Part shown: piece by piece, positions 20,776-29,457 of the stretch
Layout of the letters: every line of letters starts with the position of its first letter
Position numbering within the stretch: the stretch's first letter is position 1
Origin: Gracilaria domingensis
Taxonomy: Eukaryota; Rhodophyta; Florideophyceae; Gracilariales; Gracilariaceae
NCBI GenBank assembly: GCA_022539475.1
Contig: VCMS01000016.1
Coordinates: 186,001 to 250,000 of the forward strand
DNA: 64,000 nucleotides
Reading direction: 5' to 3'
Translations under genes and position numbers: made by a program
The notes under the pieces: model-generated
Told to the model about the DNA's origin: nothing
The model's database searches: none
What the model saw: the letters and a program-made list of their open reading frames with translations, nothing else

Positions 20776-21105
20776 TCAGAAATCGAATGGATCCTGCACA
20801 TCATTCCTTGAGGCGGCAATTTCCCTCTTGTCCTGCTCAAACGAAGGCAGGCAGGACTCTTGCCAGACCGAGGACAGCTGGAAGAGATGGGCGTTGGTGA
20901 GATCGGTGAGCGACGTGAGCACGGGTGTCGGCGACCGCCGGAGCTTGTAGCCGACCATGCCAGAGGAGAGCGACGACGACGATGACGACGACAGTGGGGA
21001 GGAGGCGGGCGAGTCGGGGATGACCTCGACGGAGCCAAAGTTGATGCCCTTCTTGTGCTGACGCTTGGCAGCGCGGGTGGCGGCGGAGTTGGCGGCGTGG
21101 GACAT
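20776..21105 (-). CDS. Small unknown protein, 109 aa
   Basis: I do not recognise this protein. It begins with an Ala-rich basic stretch (AATRAAKRQHKKG), then GINFGSVEVIPDSP, a serine-rich run with eight Ser in a row, and a more ordered C-terminal half (LTSLTDLTNAHLFQLSSVWQ, then CLPSFEQDKREIAASRNDVQDPFDF). The ATG at 21105 was chosen because an ATAAGCGCGCG box lies about 140 bp upstream on this strand; the frame is open further 5' but Arg/Pro-rich. It is divergent from the RsfS gene. The overall look is of a small regulatory or intrinsically disordered protein. Coding status rests on the promoter, a plausible start and a sensible composition, not on homology. Confidence 0.45.
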   Translation of the reverse strand: MSHAANSAATRAAKRQHKKGINFGSVEVIPDSPASSPLSSSSSSSLSSGMVGYKLRRSPTPVLTSLTDLTNAHLFQLSSVWQESCLPSFEQDKREIAASRNDVQDPFDF

Positions 21106-21920
21106 GTTGGTAAGGCGGGAGGGCGAAGGCGAACGAGGCGTGTGAGCTGTGCGAACTGAGCGAGCTGGGCAGGCTGAGCGAGGAGGCGGTGAACGAGAGC
21201 GGATGGCGAAGGAGAGAGGAGCAGCTGGTGCGCAGCGCGACGCGCGCTTATGTGCGCGGCGATCAGCGCGGCGCAGCAAGCGGCGCGCGCGCTGGTCGAA
21301 GTGCGCACGAACAATTCCAAGAAAGCACGACGTGTGCAGCAAACCGGACACGTGGCCGCGCGCGGCCGTCGTGCGGCGCGCGCGTTTCAAACGCGGCGCG
21401 CAGCGCGACCGGCGGTGAGCGCCGCGACACTGTAAACGGCGATGGAACGGCGCGGCGCGGGCGGCCGGGCGGACACGTCACGACTTGGTGTGTTTGGCGC
21501 CGCGGCGCGCAGGAGGACACGCATGGCTGCTGGCCGCGCGCGCGTCGCGTTACCCGCCACGAGCCGCCGAGCATCCGTCCGCCAAACTTGGACTTTCTAC
21601 CGCCATAACTTTGAAACCTGCAAAAATCCACACCTGCGCGCGCTGGCGACTGCGTGTGCCGGTGCCATGCCAGATGCTGATGCATGCATGGCGCTTTCTC
21701 CTCTGTTCTTCCTGCACATGGTCCTCATCGCGCTGTGCGCGCTGTCCACCTGCCCACCCGTGCACGTCGCTCCGCGCCGCTGCGGACAGACACGCAAGTT
21801 TAGCATACCTTCGCAGCAGTGCCAAGTTCGCACGCGCGGCGCCTGATCCGCATGCTGGCGATGACCATTGCTTCCATCTTCCGCTCTACGCAACCTTAGC
21901 TTGCGACTCGCACCGTCGAC
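21106..21920. promoter_or_regulatory. GC-rich divergent promoter with ATAAGCGCGCG box
   Basis: This 815-bp CpG-rich interval lies between the small unknown gene and RsfS. The minus strand reads CACATAAGCGCGCG at 21241-21254, identical in its ATAAGCGCGCG core to the element upstream of the F-box gene at 58081. Several long frames cross the region on both strands, but none looks like protein. Confidence 0.55.
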
Positions 21921-22550
21921 ATGACCGCCGCCGCGCCCGTCAGCCGTCTCTCGCGTCTGCGTGCGCTGCTCGCGCGCCGCTGCGCAACCGCCCGGCCCCC
22001 GAGCAGAGCCCTCTGCAGCGACGACGCCACCATCTCCGAGGCCAACCGCGACCGCGCGCGCGCCTACCTGCAGACCCACTCGCCAGACGCCCGTCTGCCC
22101 CCGTCCCCGGCCGACATCAACCGCGCGTCGTCCGCCACCGACGTGGCGCGGCAGCGAATCAACAAGTACATTCCGCCGGTGTCTGGCGCATTGCCGTCGC
22201 CGCAGTCGCTCAAATCGCTGCTTGAGGAGCAGCACGGCGCGTTGCAGGTTGAGCTGCTGGATGTCAGGGATAAGGCTTCTTTTGCCGATTGGCTTGTTGT
22301 TTGCTGCGGCTATGCTACCTCCCACATTCGCGCCATTGCAGACGGTTTGAGACACGATATGCGTGCTTGTGGCATTCTCGTGGACGGCCAAGTAGTGTCG
22401 CTTTGCGGAAGGCACAGTCATGATTGGATTGTTGTCGATATTGGACCCATTGTCGTCCACGTCATGACTGCCGAAGCGAGGCAACTCTATCAGCTTGAGC
22501 AGCTCTGGCTGCCCGAAAATCAATCGCAACCCACCGCTGACGATCCCTAA
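21921..22550 (+). CDS. RsfS/Iojap-family ribosomal silencing factor, organellar, 209 aa
   Basis: RsfS (Iojap in plants, MALSU1 in mitochondria) binds ribosomal protein uL14 of the large subunit and blocks or times subunit joining. The N-terminal 30 residues (SRLSRLRALLARRCATARPP) are Arg/Ala/Ser-rich without acidic residues, a typical mitochondrial and possibly plastid presequence. After a linker the full RsfS fold is present from about residue 97: VELLDVRDKASFADWLVVC, TSHIRAIADGLRHDM, the GRHSHDWIVVDIGPIVVHVM signature and a final Y-LEQLW element. Its TAA stop overlaps the TAG stop of the convergent amidohydrolase. It starts at the first ATG after the divergent promoter. Confidence 0.93.
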   Translation: MTAAAPVSRLSRLRALLARRCATARPPSRALCSDDATISEANRDRARAYLQTHSPDARLPPSPADINRASSATDVARQRINKYIPPVSGALPSPQSLKSLLEEQHGALQVELLDVRDKASFADWLVVCCGYATSHIRAIADGLRHDMRACGILVDGQVVSLCGRHSHDWIVVDIGPIVVHVMTAEARQLYQLEQLWLPENQSQPTADDP

Positions 22551-23488
22551 CCGCCTACTTTATACAACGCTGCTGCACTGTCGCCTACTATCCATCTCCG
22601 TTCATCATCGCTCACATCCACCTCGTCTACGATCCGCATCGCCTTCTTGTACTCATATTGCTCCTTCACAAACGGGTAATCAGAACCTAGTAACAATCTG
22701 TGAGCCCCAAAACCATCCACCAAACGTCGCACAAACCCGTGCAGATCACGATGTGGCCATTCCTGTGTGGAAACCCTGAACCACGCTGAAACTTTCACGT
22801 AAACGTTGCTGTACTTTGAAAGCTCCAACAGCCTGCTTTGCGCCTTGTCGGCTTCATCCCCCGAGGCAAAAGCAAAATGGTCAACCACAATCTTCGTGTT
22901 GGGATGATTTGTAACTAATGTTTCGACGTCATTCATATGTTGTGGTCGCGCGAATAACGCCACTGCTACGTCTAACATGCCTGCTTCGTGTACTAGTTCA
23001 GACACACAATTGTCACGAAACCCTTCTGCCGTGAACGTTGGATTGATGCGAATTCCTCGAAATCCATCCGCAACCAGCTTACGCAACTGGCGTTTTGCTG
23101 CGTCTGATTCTTGTGTTGTGTCAGCAAGTGCGACGCCCACGAAGCGGTCGGGAAAGCTTCGGATTGCTGATATCACACAGTCGTGGTTGAACTTGTAGTT
23201 GATTGGTTGTACGATAATAGTTTTATCGACCCCGGCTGCATCCATGTTGTTGATCAAGTCACGCGCCGTGCCGAGTATCGGCGGAATTGCGTGATCTGGA
23301 TGCGGCTCGAATTCGCTGTCCCAGACATGAACGTGCGCGTCGACCTTCATTGTTGCGCACGGGCTTGTGCGCGAACGGTGAGCTGTGGTTGAGAAACGTG
23401 TTGTGTATTTTGTTGGCGGTCTCCTAAGGAATGAACTGCGTTGAACTAGAAGGATTGGTACTTGGAAGGTGAAGCACATGTACGTCAT
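22547..23488 (-). CDS. Amidohydrolase-2 family metal-dependent hydrolase, 313 aa
   Basis: This is a TIM-barrel hydrolase or decarboxylase of the Amidohydro_2 type; the substrate is not predictable. The barrel starts at residue 47 with MKVDAHVHVWD, whose HxH binds the metal. It continues with TIIVQPINYKFNHDCVISAI, FRGIRINPTF, a conserved IVVDHFAF strand bearing a metal-ligand His and the C-terminal LLLGSDYPF bearing the catalytic Asp. The first 46 residues (SSFLRRPPTKYTTRFSTTAHRSRTS) are rich in Arg, Ser and Thr and could be an organelle presequence. If they are not used, translation starts at 23350. The 3' end shares bases with the RsfS stop codon. No intron. Confidence 0.85.
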   Translation of the reverse strand: MTYMCFTFQVPILLVQRSSFLRRPPTKYTTRFSTTAHRSRTSPCATMKVDAHVHVWDSEFEPHPDHAIPPILGTARDLINNMDAAGVDKTIIVQPINYKFNHDCVISAIRSFPDRFVGVALADTTQESDAAKRQLRKLVADGFRGIRINPTFTAEGFRDNCVSELVHEAGMLDVAVALFARPQHMNDVETLVTNHPNTKIVVDHFAFASGDEADKAQSRLLELSKYSNVYVKVSAWFRVSTQEWPHRDLHGFVRRLVDGFGAHRLLLGSDYPFVKEQYEYKKAMRIVDEVDVSDDERRWIVGDSAAALYKVGG

Positions 23489-25611
23489 TTCTGTATGGCT
23501 ATCGAGACATGGAATTCACGGAGATCTCGTCAGCATCCATAATCACAACGATGGCATGATGATGATAGCCAGGGATGAACAAGTTAGTAATGGCGCGACC
23601 TGACTGGGCTGAGGTGAGGAATTCATCACGCTTTTTTTGAGCAGTTTTTACTGACGAGTGCTCGCCATCATGGCGATGGAAATGATCATCCTACATTTAC
23701 AGTATCATCGCAACAGTATCTGGCCTGACATTGTATCCTCCCTGAGGAGTTAGATACTGCTGCTGCGGTGTCCTCCCCTGGAGCGAGTGATGTTGGAAGT
23801 TCCCACCGGGAACCACGTCAATACAGTACGTAGTAATGTACGATGTTTAACACCCTCACTTTCTCCCCAACAGTAATGGGGCCTTCTACGGTAGCAGCCC
23901 GGCTTACGTGTCAACTTGACAATGCTAAAGATTTTCCCGACGATCCAAAGGCCTTTCACTTTGAATAACGATAACGATATCTTAAATGACTGTTTCCATT
24001 CGGCATAGTGCCGAGTTGAACTGACAGCTCGCTCGCAGACGAAGATCGTCTGCTGGGACCAAGAAGAAGAAAACGAAGAAGGGCATCAAGTCCCAACCAG
24101 CTGATCGATATCTCAGAGACTTGAGGTACAGTTGCTCTGATATGTCTAATTGTAGTCCAGACAGCCTCATCGCGCGCTATTCCTTTCCCACAACGTACTA
24201 TGTGGGGTAGTCTAGTGGATTTAAACAAGCGAATAGATTGTTCCAGATCACTACCACATTGGAAGCAGAATGACTTTATGGGCCACAGCGAATGCCTTGG
24301 CATCAACTCGACGTCGACGAGCTCTGCAGGTTTGCGAAATGTAGAGCATCATCATGTTTGCTACAACGTCTTTAAAGAATGGCGAAATGATGCAAATGCT
24401 AAAAGGTCTAATTGGTATCCATACACTATAATCACTATGGTCTTAAACTGAAGAACGCGTCATCTCCGTAGAACGAGGAAAGCGTGACACGAACATTAGC
24501 AATTATTGCCAAAGAACGAATCCCAGCTCAGTACAGTAAGACGCTGACTACAGTCTCTCCTCATTTCTACTCTTCCTCAGCGCCCATGTCGAGGTCAACG
24601 ATCTGTGCCTATTCTCACAAGACGATAACGCAGTTCACACGGGGGACAACAAAGAGCCACCCATCTCCATCATGGTGCTTTCCAGATGTTCAATATATCG
24701 ACTCATGACGTTTCTTGTCCTAAATGCCTCGGGCGAGATGTTGGAGCGTCTTGCTTCCCATTATGCTGCTCACACAAAGGACTTGCATCACACTTTCTAA
24801 GCTTACTCTGTCTCTGTGGCTAAAATGGTTTGGGCGAAGTGAGAGCAGGGGGGGGACATCACACACACGCACAGAGCAAATGGCTTCGCAGTTCCGGGAT
24901 TCGAGCTTTTAAGTTTCACATGGTCTACAGGTGTGTACGTCTAGGTTCACGATAAGCTGCAGTCCAACCTTCATGTCCAAAAAACAAAAAGACAACAAGG
25001 CACATGAGGTGTGTCCAACATCACAAAAAATGTGCTAATCGCCTTCCTAGGAGGAAAACACGAAGGTTACAACAGAACTGAGAGGTGATCAGTGCGATGG
25101 CGGTCGCTGTCAACGGCGCCAAAGAGTGTGACACAATAGCTAGTAAACACAACGAAGGATGTTCGTAACAAAAGACTTTGCGACTAGTTGGGGGTTGACA
25201 GCAGACCACTAGCAGTGAACCTGACGAACGGACAAAATTTGAGGAGGTACAGAACAGCGATGTTGGTGTGATGTACTAGTGGCTTCTTCTTCCCAGTGAG
25301 GTTGTTTTTTTGTTAAACTGGTCACACATGGTATGTACAATGAGCGCAGCATGGATGTGATGATCAATGGCGTGGTGCAAGTCCAGGCTATTATGTTACA
25401 AGTAACGATTCGGACAGTGTGAGGGTTGCAGTGACGATAGGCGGTGTCTACAGAGCGAGTACGAATAAACATAATAGAAACGCACAAGTATGCCAAATAG
25501 GTGCACCGAGGGTTGGAAGTGTGACCGGTGAAGTTGATGGCACCGTAATGAAATGCAGCAGGCAGTGTACGAGTTGAGAGGAGGTTGTTGGGGTTGTAGT
25601 AGTGGAAGCAG
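23489..25611. other. 2.1-kb intergenic region
   Basis: No gene is supported. A perfect palindrome CGCCAT-C-ATGGCG lies at 23663-23675. A minus-strand frame of 116 codons near 23956-24306 contains a CxxCG ... RCG pattern that vaguely suggests a retroelement zinc knuckle, too weak to call. The right end from about 25210 is the 3' flank of the RING gene. Confidence 0.45.
23663..23675. repeat. Palindrome CGCCAT-C-ATGGCG
   Basis: Perfect 6-bp arms around one base. The CCAT-N-ATGG core has the same layout as the palindromes at 19306 and 20052. It lies upstream of the amidohydrolase start. Confidence 0.8.
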
Positions 25612-26067
25612 TCAAGACGATTGCAGCTTGTCAGCTTCAACGTACTCCATTAGCTTGGCGCAGATGGGACAAAACTTTGTGCCACTTCTTGTTTCCCACG
25701 CGACGATGCACTGCAGATGAAAGGCATGGCCGCATCGCGAAACAATCTTTGGATTATCCTTCTCATACGTCTCTAGACAGGTGGGGCACACGTCTTCATC
25801 CTCATCATCTAGCAGATTGTACACAGCGTTAGAATCCGGAATTAACGGAGGCGGCGGGGGGGCGATAGCGGCGCCAGGCGAGGCGACGGAGATGGACAAG
25901 TGCTTCTCGTCGTGGACACAGCGCTGGCGTAGAGCGGCCCTGTCGGTCCTGGCTGTGGAGGACGACTGCTCGACACGGCGGGAGGGCGGCACGCGGTTGT
26001 AGCGCGCGTTGGAGGAGCCGGATATGTCGCCCAGGCAGTCCGAGACGGACGACCAAGAAACGCCCAT
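25612..26067 (-). CDS. RING-H2 E3 ubiquitin ligase, 151 aa
   Basis: This is a small membrane-associated E3 ligase. The C-terminal RING-H2 is complete: CPTC ... CGHAFHLQC ... CPIC, preceded by the acidic DDEDEDVCPTCLETY and followed by KLMEYVEADK. The block from DEDVCPTCLE through NPKIV and the FHLQCI helix closely matches the plant At3g02290-type ligases, which also start with MG. Here the N-terminus is MGVSWSSV, with Gly2 and Ser6 fitting an N-myristoylation signal, so the protein may be lipid-anchored. The middle is low-complexity with a run of seven prolines. The ATG at 26067 gives this arrangement; the upstream open frame is Arg-rich promoter DNA. It is divergent from the PPIL3 gene. Confidence 0.9.
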   Translation of the reverse strand: MGVSWSSVSDCLGDISGSSNARYNRVPPSRRVEQSSSTARTDRAALRQRCVHDEKHLSISVASPGAAIAPPPPPLIPDSNAVYNLLDDEDEDVCPTCLETYEKDNPKIVSRCGHAFHLQCIVAWETRSGTKFCPICAKLMEYVEADKLQSS

Positions 26068-26561
26068 GACGAGGCCACAACCAAGGCGCAAAAGCTGCGG
26101 CGACTCAAGGCACAGACAAAAGAGCGCACAGCGCGGAAGGCGTCGGCTCGACGGCAGCAACGGCACAGCTCGACAGCGAAGATGGCGCGCGCCACTTTGG
26201 CGGCCGCGGCGCCGCGTGGATGCAAGCGGGCCCCGAAAGTGGCCGTGGCGCGCACGCCGCCTGACGCGGCGCGCGCGTCGCGACTCGCCGCGCCGCCATT
26301 GGCCGCCGTGTTTGGCGCGGCGCGTGTGCGCGATCTGGCGCGCGCCCATTGGCCGTCGCCGCGGATTCACGCCGCGCACCTCGCCGTCAGCGAGTGCGCC
26401 GCGCACGTCAGCCGCGCGTCAGCGCGTGCGCGCGAGATTCGCGCGCGCACCGCGCTGGCGGGACGCCAGTGGGCTCTCCCCGGCGATAGCGCGCGGGCGC
26501 CGACTCGAGACCGTCGCTTGGCGCGGCGCTGTCGGCGGCGGCGCATAAGCGTAGCGCCGCT
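26068..26561. promoter_or_regulatory. GC-rich divergent promoter, RING ligase/PPIL3
   Basis: This 494-bp interval is saturated with GCGCGC and CGCGCG, especially 26200-26480. A CATAAGC word (26544-26550) lies only 12 bp before the PPIL3 ATG, so it would sit in the 5' UTR or imply a very short leader. Confidence 0.5.
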
Positions 26562-27074
26562 ATGAGCGTTACGTTGCGCACGGGCTGCGGCGACGTCAAG
26601 CTGGAGCTGTTCTGTCGCGAGGTGCCGCGCTCCGCCGCCAACTTTCTGGCCCTGTGCGCCAGCGGCGCGTACGATGGCACCCCGTTCCACCGCGTGATCG
26701 CCGGCTTCATCGTGCAGGCGGGCGATCCCACCGGCGCGGGCAACATCTCGCGCGCCGCCTTTGCGAAGCGATTACCGGATCAAGTCCACCCCAGTCTCAA
26801 GTTCGACGCCGCCGGCATGCTGGCCTTCGCCAACTCCGGCCGCGTCAGCTCCAAGGGTGTCGGCAGCCAGTTCTTCATCACTCTTGCCAAGGCTCCGCAT
26901 CTTGACGCCACTTGCACCATTGTCGGCCGCGTCATACATGGCATGGACGCCGTACGCAGAATTGCCGCGCTTGAGTGTGAGAACAACCGCCCGCTTTCGC
27001 CGGTTGTGGTGCGTACAGTCCGTATTCATGCCAACCCGTTTGCAGACGGCTCCATTGCATATGACGTCAAATGA
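26562..27074 (+). CDS. PPIL3-type cyclophilin peptidyl-prolyl isomerase, 170 aa
   Basis: This is a single-domain cyclophilin that catalyses cis-trans isomerisation of prolyl bonds; PPIL3 relatives are nuclear and associate with spliceosomes. The start SVTLRTGCGDVKLELFC matches the PPIL1/PPIL3 group, which begins directly with the first strand. Catalytic elements are present: PFHRVIAGFIVQAGD (Arg of FHR and Gln-Ala-Gly-Asp), MLAFANSGRVSSKGVGSQFFIT and the GRVIHGMD turn. The usual CsA-site Trp is replaced by His in APHLDATCTIVG, as in other PPIL3-like proteins. The length is near the family norm of about 161. No targeting sequence or intron. Confidence 0.93.
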   Translation: MSVTLRTGCGDVKLELFCREVPRSAANFLALCASGAYDGTPFHRVIAGFIVQAGDPTGAGNISRAAFAKRLPDQVHPSLKFDAAGMLAFANSGRVSSKGVGSQFFITLAKAPHLDATCTIVGRVIHGMDAVRRIAALECENNRPLSPVVVRTVRIHANPFADGSIAYDVK

Positions 27075-27392
27075 GGCAGCTTCGCGCCGTGCGTCGTGAC
27101 AGTGTCCGAATTTAACAACACCATGTTGATGCCCGTTGCATTCGCGCCAGAACCTCTTTGTAGCTATTCCTATATTACTTGTACGCGCCGCCGCATGGGA
27201 GCATACCTGCCGTTCGCTTCCACCGGCACCTCACGTTGCTTCACGCTAATATCGAGCGTTGCACCTGATAATCGATTACGAAACGCGCCCGTGCGCTCTT
27301 CACAGCAGCCCCGTCTCGCGCCGTCTGTCATACATGAGTGAGCTCTGAGCGCCGTCGCACGCACACTCAGCGCCGAATCGCACACCTTGCGG
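27075..27392. other. Intergenic spacer, tandem genes
   Basis: A 318-bp spacer between PPIL3 and the cytochrome b561 gene. It should contain the first gene's 3' UTR and the second gene's promoter. Nothing distinctive is seen. Confidence 0.5.
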
Positions 27393-28142
27393 ATGGCGCA
27401 CACTGCAAATTCGCGAGCCGCGTGGGGTTTGCTAGCAGCCTCGTATGCAACATGGATTCTCACGCTGCTGTGGACGCTTTTAGCGCTCGGTGGGCTGGGC
27501 ACAAGCGGCTCGCGACTGTTCAACTGGCATCCGGTGTTGGCATCTGGTGCAGTGCTGGCGGTGTTGACACCAGGTGTATTGGTGCGGCCTGCGCGACGCG
27601 CAAACGATGGAACGCGTGACTGGCGTGTGAAGGCGGTGCATGGCTTTTGCTTGGTCGTGGCGTTCGTGGTGCTCTCTGTGGCGATTTCGGTTGCTTATTC
27701 AAGCCATGTTCAGCAGAACAAGCCCAACTTGTATTCGCTGCATAGCTGGTTGGGAATTGGCACTGTCTTTCTCATGAAGGGTAACATTATGGCGGGGTTG
27801 GCGTCGTCGGTGTTCGTTCGGTTGAGAGGTGTGCGCTTGTTGGGCACGTCTCATCGGCTGGCGGGTGTACTGGCTTGCTTGATGGCGTTCGTGAGTGCTA
27901 CTGCTGGGTTTGCGGAGATGCAGATGAAGCTGGCGCAGGTCGCGGAGAGTGTTTGGCAGTTCAAGGTTGTAGTTGCTGGCATTATGGGCGCTGTCACCAT
28001 GTGCGTGGGCGTCGCGCTCATTGCTCTGCTGATGAGCCGGGAGTTGGATAGGCGCTTCGAAGAACGCGACGTTTGTGAGGTTGTCCGAAAGAGAGTGTCG
28101 GAAGAACTGAGCATTAGCGAGGCTGGACTTGGCGGCATATGA
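27393..28142 (+). CDS. Cytochrome b561-family transmembrane protein, 249 aa
   Basis: CYB561 proteins are di-haem b membrane proteins that move electrons from ascorbate across a membrane to monodehydroascorbate or ferric iron. The sequence has six hydrophobic segments. The four haem-ligand histidines are at expected places: H46 (FNWHPV), H83 (KAVHGFC), H117 (YSLHSWLG) and H154 (GTSHRLAG), pairing 46-117 and 83-154 across the core four helices. The SLHSWLG and SHRLAG motifs are diagnostic. The N-terminus has no clear signal peptide and the C-terminal tail is charged. The ATG at 27393 is the first in frame. No intron. Whether it is vacuolar, plasma-membrane or plastid is not visible. Confidence 0.9.
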   Translation: MAHTANSRAAWGLLAASYATWILTLLWTLLALGGLGTSGSRLFNWHPVLASGAVLAVLTPGVLVRPARRANDGTRDWRVKAVHGFCLVVAFVVLSVAISVAYSSHVQQNKPNLYSLHSWLGIGTVFLMKGNIMAGLASSVFVRLRGVRLLGTSHRLAGVLACLMAFVSATAGFAEMQMKLAQVAESVWQFKVVVAGIMGAVTMCVGVALIALLMSRELDRRFEERDVCEVVRKRVSEELSISEAGLGGI

Positions 28143-28353
28143 AGCCGCGAGGGTGTGTGTAAATGTTGTACTAGTGCGGCGGTGATTGGCAGTTCCAAAG
28201 CGCAGCGTTGCATCAAAGGCGTGTGTGGTCCTGGCGCGGCGCGCGATGCATATCGCATCCACACTGTGGATTCCGCAGTGCTGAATATGCGTAGATTGTC
28301 AAACATCGCGTGCCACCATATCCGCTTCTAGTCGCGTCTATCGCCGTGCTATC

Positions 28354-29457
28354 ATGGTGCTATTCGTCCCCGTCGCCCTTCCGCGATGGCGCGCGCACAC
28401 GCTCCCGCGCAGCAACAGCAGCGCTGCGAGAGCGTTCAGACAGCGACGTCGCAGAGTGCCGCTCTGGCGCATGTCCACTGATGATCGCTCCGCTGAATTT
28501 TCGCTGCAACAACCGTCGGATTCGGATGAGACGCAGTCCATGAAGGACGCGCCTGTTCGAATAGACTGGGATCAATGGTTCAACTCGGCGTCTGTTGAGA
28601 ACATTCCCGCCATTCCATTTCCGCCCGGCCAGGTGTTTCTGCCCGGTGAAGTAAAGCAGTTGCATCTGTATGAAGCGCGCTATCTTGCCTTGTTTGAGAC
28701 AGTTGTGCTGCGATATGATAAGCGTTGCGCCCATGTGCTTATCGATGCGAGGCGTCGCGCAATGGCTGCGTTTGGAACAGTCATATCTGTGCGAAACTGG
28801 AAACGGTTGAATATTGGCGTCAGTGTGCACGTTGAAGCCGTTGGTCGCACCAGGACTTCACGTTTCGTCTCTTCTTCTCCTTTCCTCCGCGGCGAATTTC
28901 AAAGCGTTCAAGATGATTCCCTGCCAGAGCAACAGCTTATTGCTGTGCGTCAATTGGAAGTGCGTTTCTGGCAGGCCTTTCGTGATGTTGTATCATTGTC
29001 CATACGTATAGGTATCGACCCCATCCGACAAAAAATTGATACCGCCACCGAAACGATACAAGCGTCGAACGAAACCCCACTTTCCAAACAGTCAATGCAG
29101 TTTACCAACGACCCTAAACAGTATCCCGTTGTCAACGGCGATGGAATCATCCCGGTTACATTCGACGGGAAAGAGCAATTCTTTGAAACCAGGCTGAAGA
29201 ATGCTGCTTTACGAGCTGTCAACTTTTGCCCCGTAGATTTTGTGTCGGACATAACCGACAATGAAATGCTCGCCCGTCGAGTTGAAGGTTTGTCATTTGC
29301 GGGATGGGATTACTTCCCCTCTGTGCCCGCAATGCGCCAGAGAGCTATTGAAGCACGGAACACAATGGCTCGCTTTACCACAGTGGTCGAAAATCTCGAG
29401 CGATATAGCAGAAGATTGGCTGCACAACTTGCATTGCAAAGAGCGTTTCCAACGTAG
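28354..29457 (+). CDS. LON substrate-binding (LON-N/PUA-like) domain protein, 367 aa
   Basis: This is a stand-alone LON N-domain protein without the AAA+ ATPase or protease parts. The domain begins at about residue 83 with IPAIPFPPGQVFLPGEVKQL, then HLYEARYLALFETVVLRYD, the canonical P-F-P---LPGE--L-L-EARY pattern. A helical C-terminal bundle follows. Such proteins in plants and algae are often plastid-located and of unclear function. The first 40 residues are rich in Arg, Ala and Ser with hardly any acidic residue (PRWRAHTLPRSNSSAARAFRQ), consistent with an organellar transit peptide. A variable insert of about 50 residues (Ser/Thr/Gln-rich) interrupts the C-terminal half. Single exon, first ATG. 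Confidence 0.85.
   Translation: MVLFVPVALPRWRAHTLPRSNSSAARAFRQRRRRVPLWRMSTDDRSAEFSLQQPSDSDETQSMKDAPVRIDWDQWFNSASVENIPAIPFPPGQVFLPGEVKQLHLYEARYLALFETVVLRYDKRCAHVLIDARRRAMAAFGTVISVRNWKRLNIGVSVHVEAVGRTRTSRFVSSSPFLRGEFQSVQDDSLPEQQLIAVRQLEVRFWQAFRDVVSLSIRIGIDPIRQKIDTATETIQASNETPLSKQSMQFTNDPKQYPVVNGDGIIPVTFDGKEQFFETRLKNAALRAVNFCPVDFVSDITDNEMLARRVEGLSFAGWDYFPSVPAMRQRAIEARNTMARFTTVVENLERYSRRLAAQLALQRAFPT

Noticed and set aside
20637-21320. 227-codon minus-strand Pro/Ser/Arg-rich frame
   Set aside because: It overlaps the more plausible 109-aa frame and its promoter, and its composition reflects GC bias.
23956-24306. Possible retroelement zinc-knuckle remnant (CxxCG ... RCG)
   Set aside because: One loose Cys/His pattern in a 116-codon frame with no reverse-transcriptase motif nearby is not enough.
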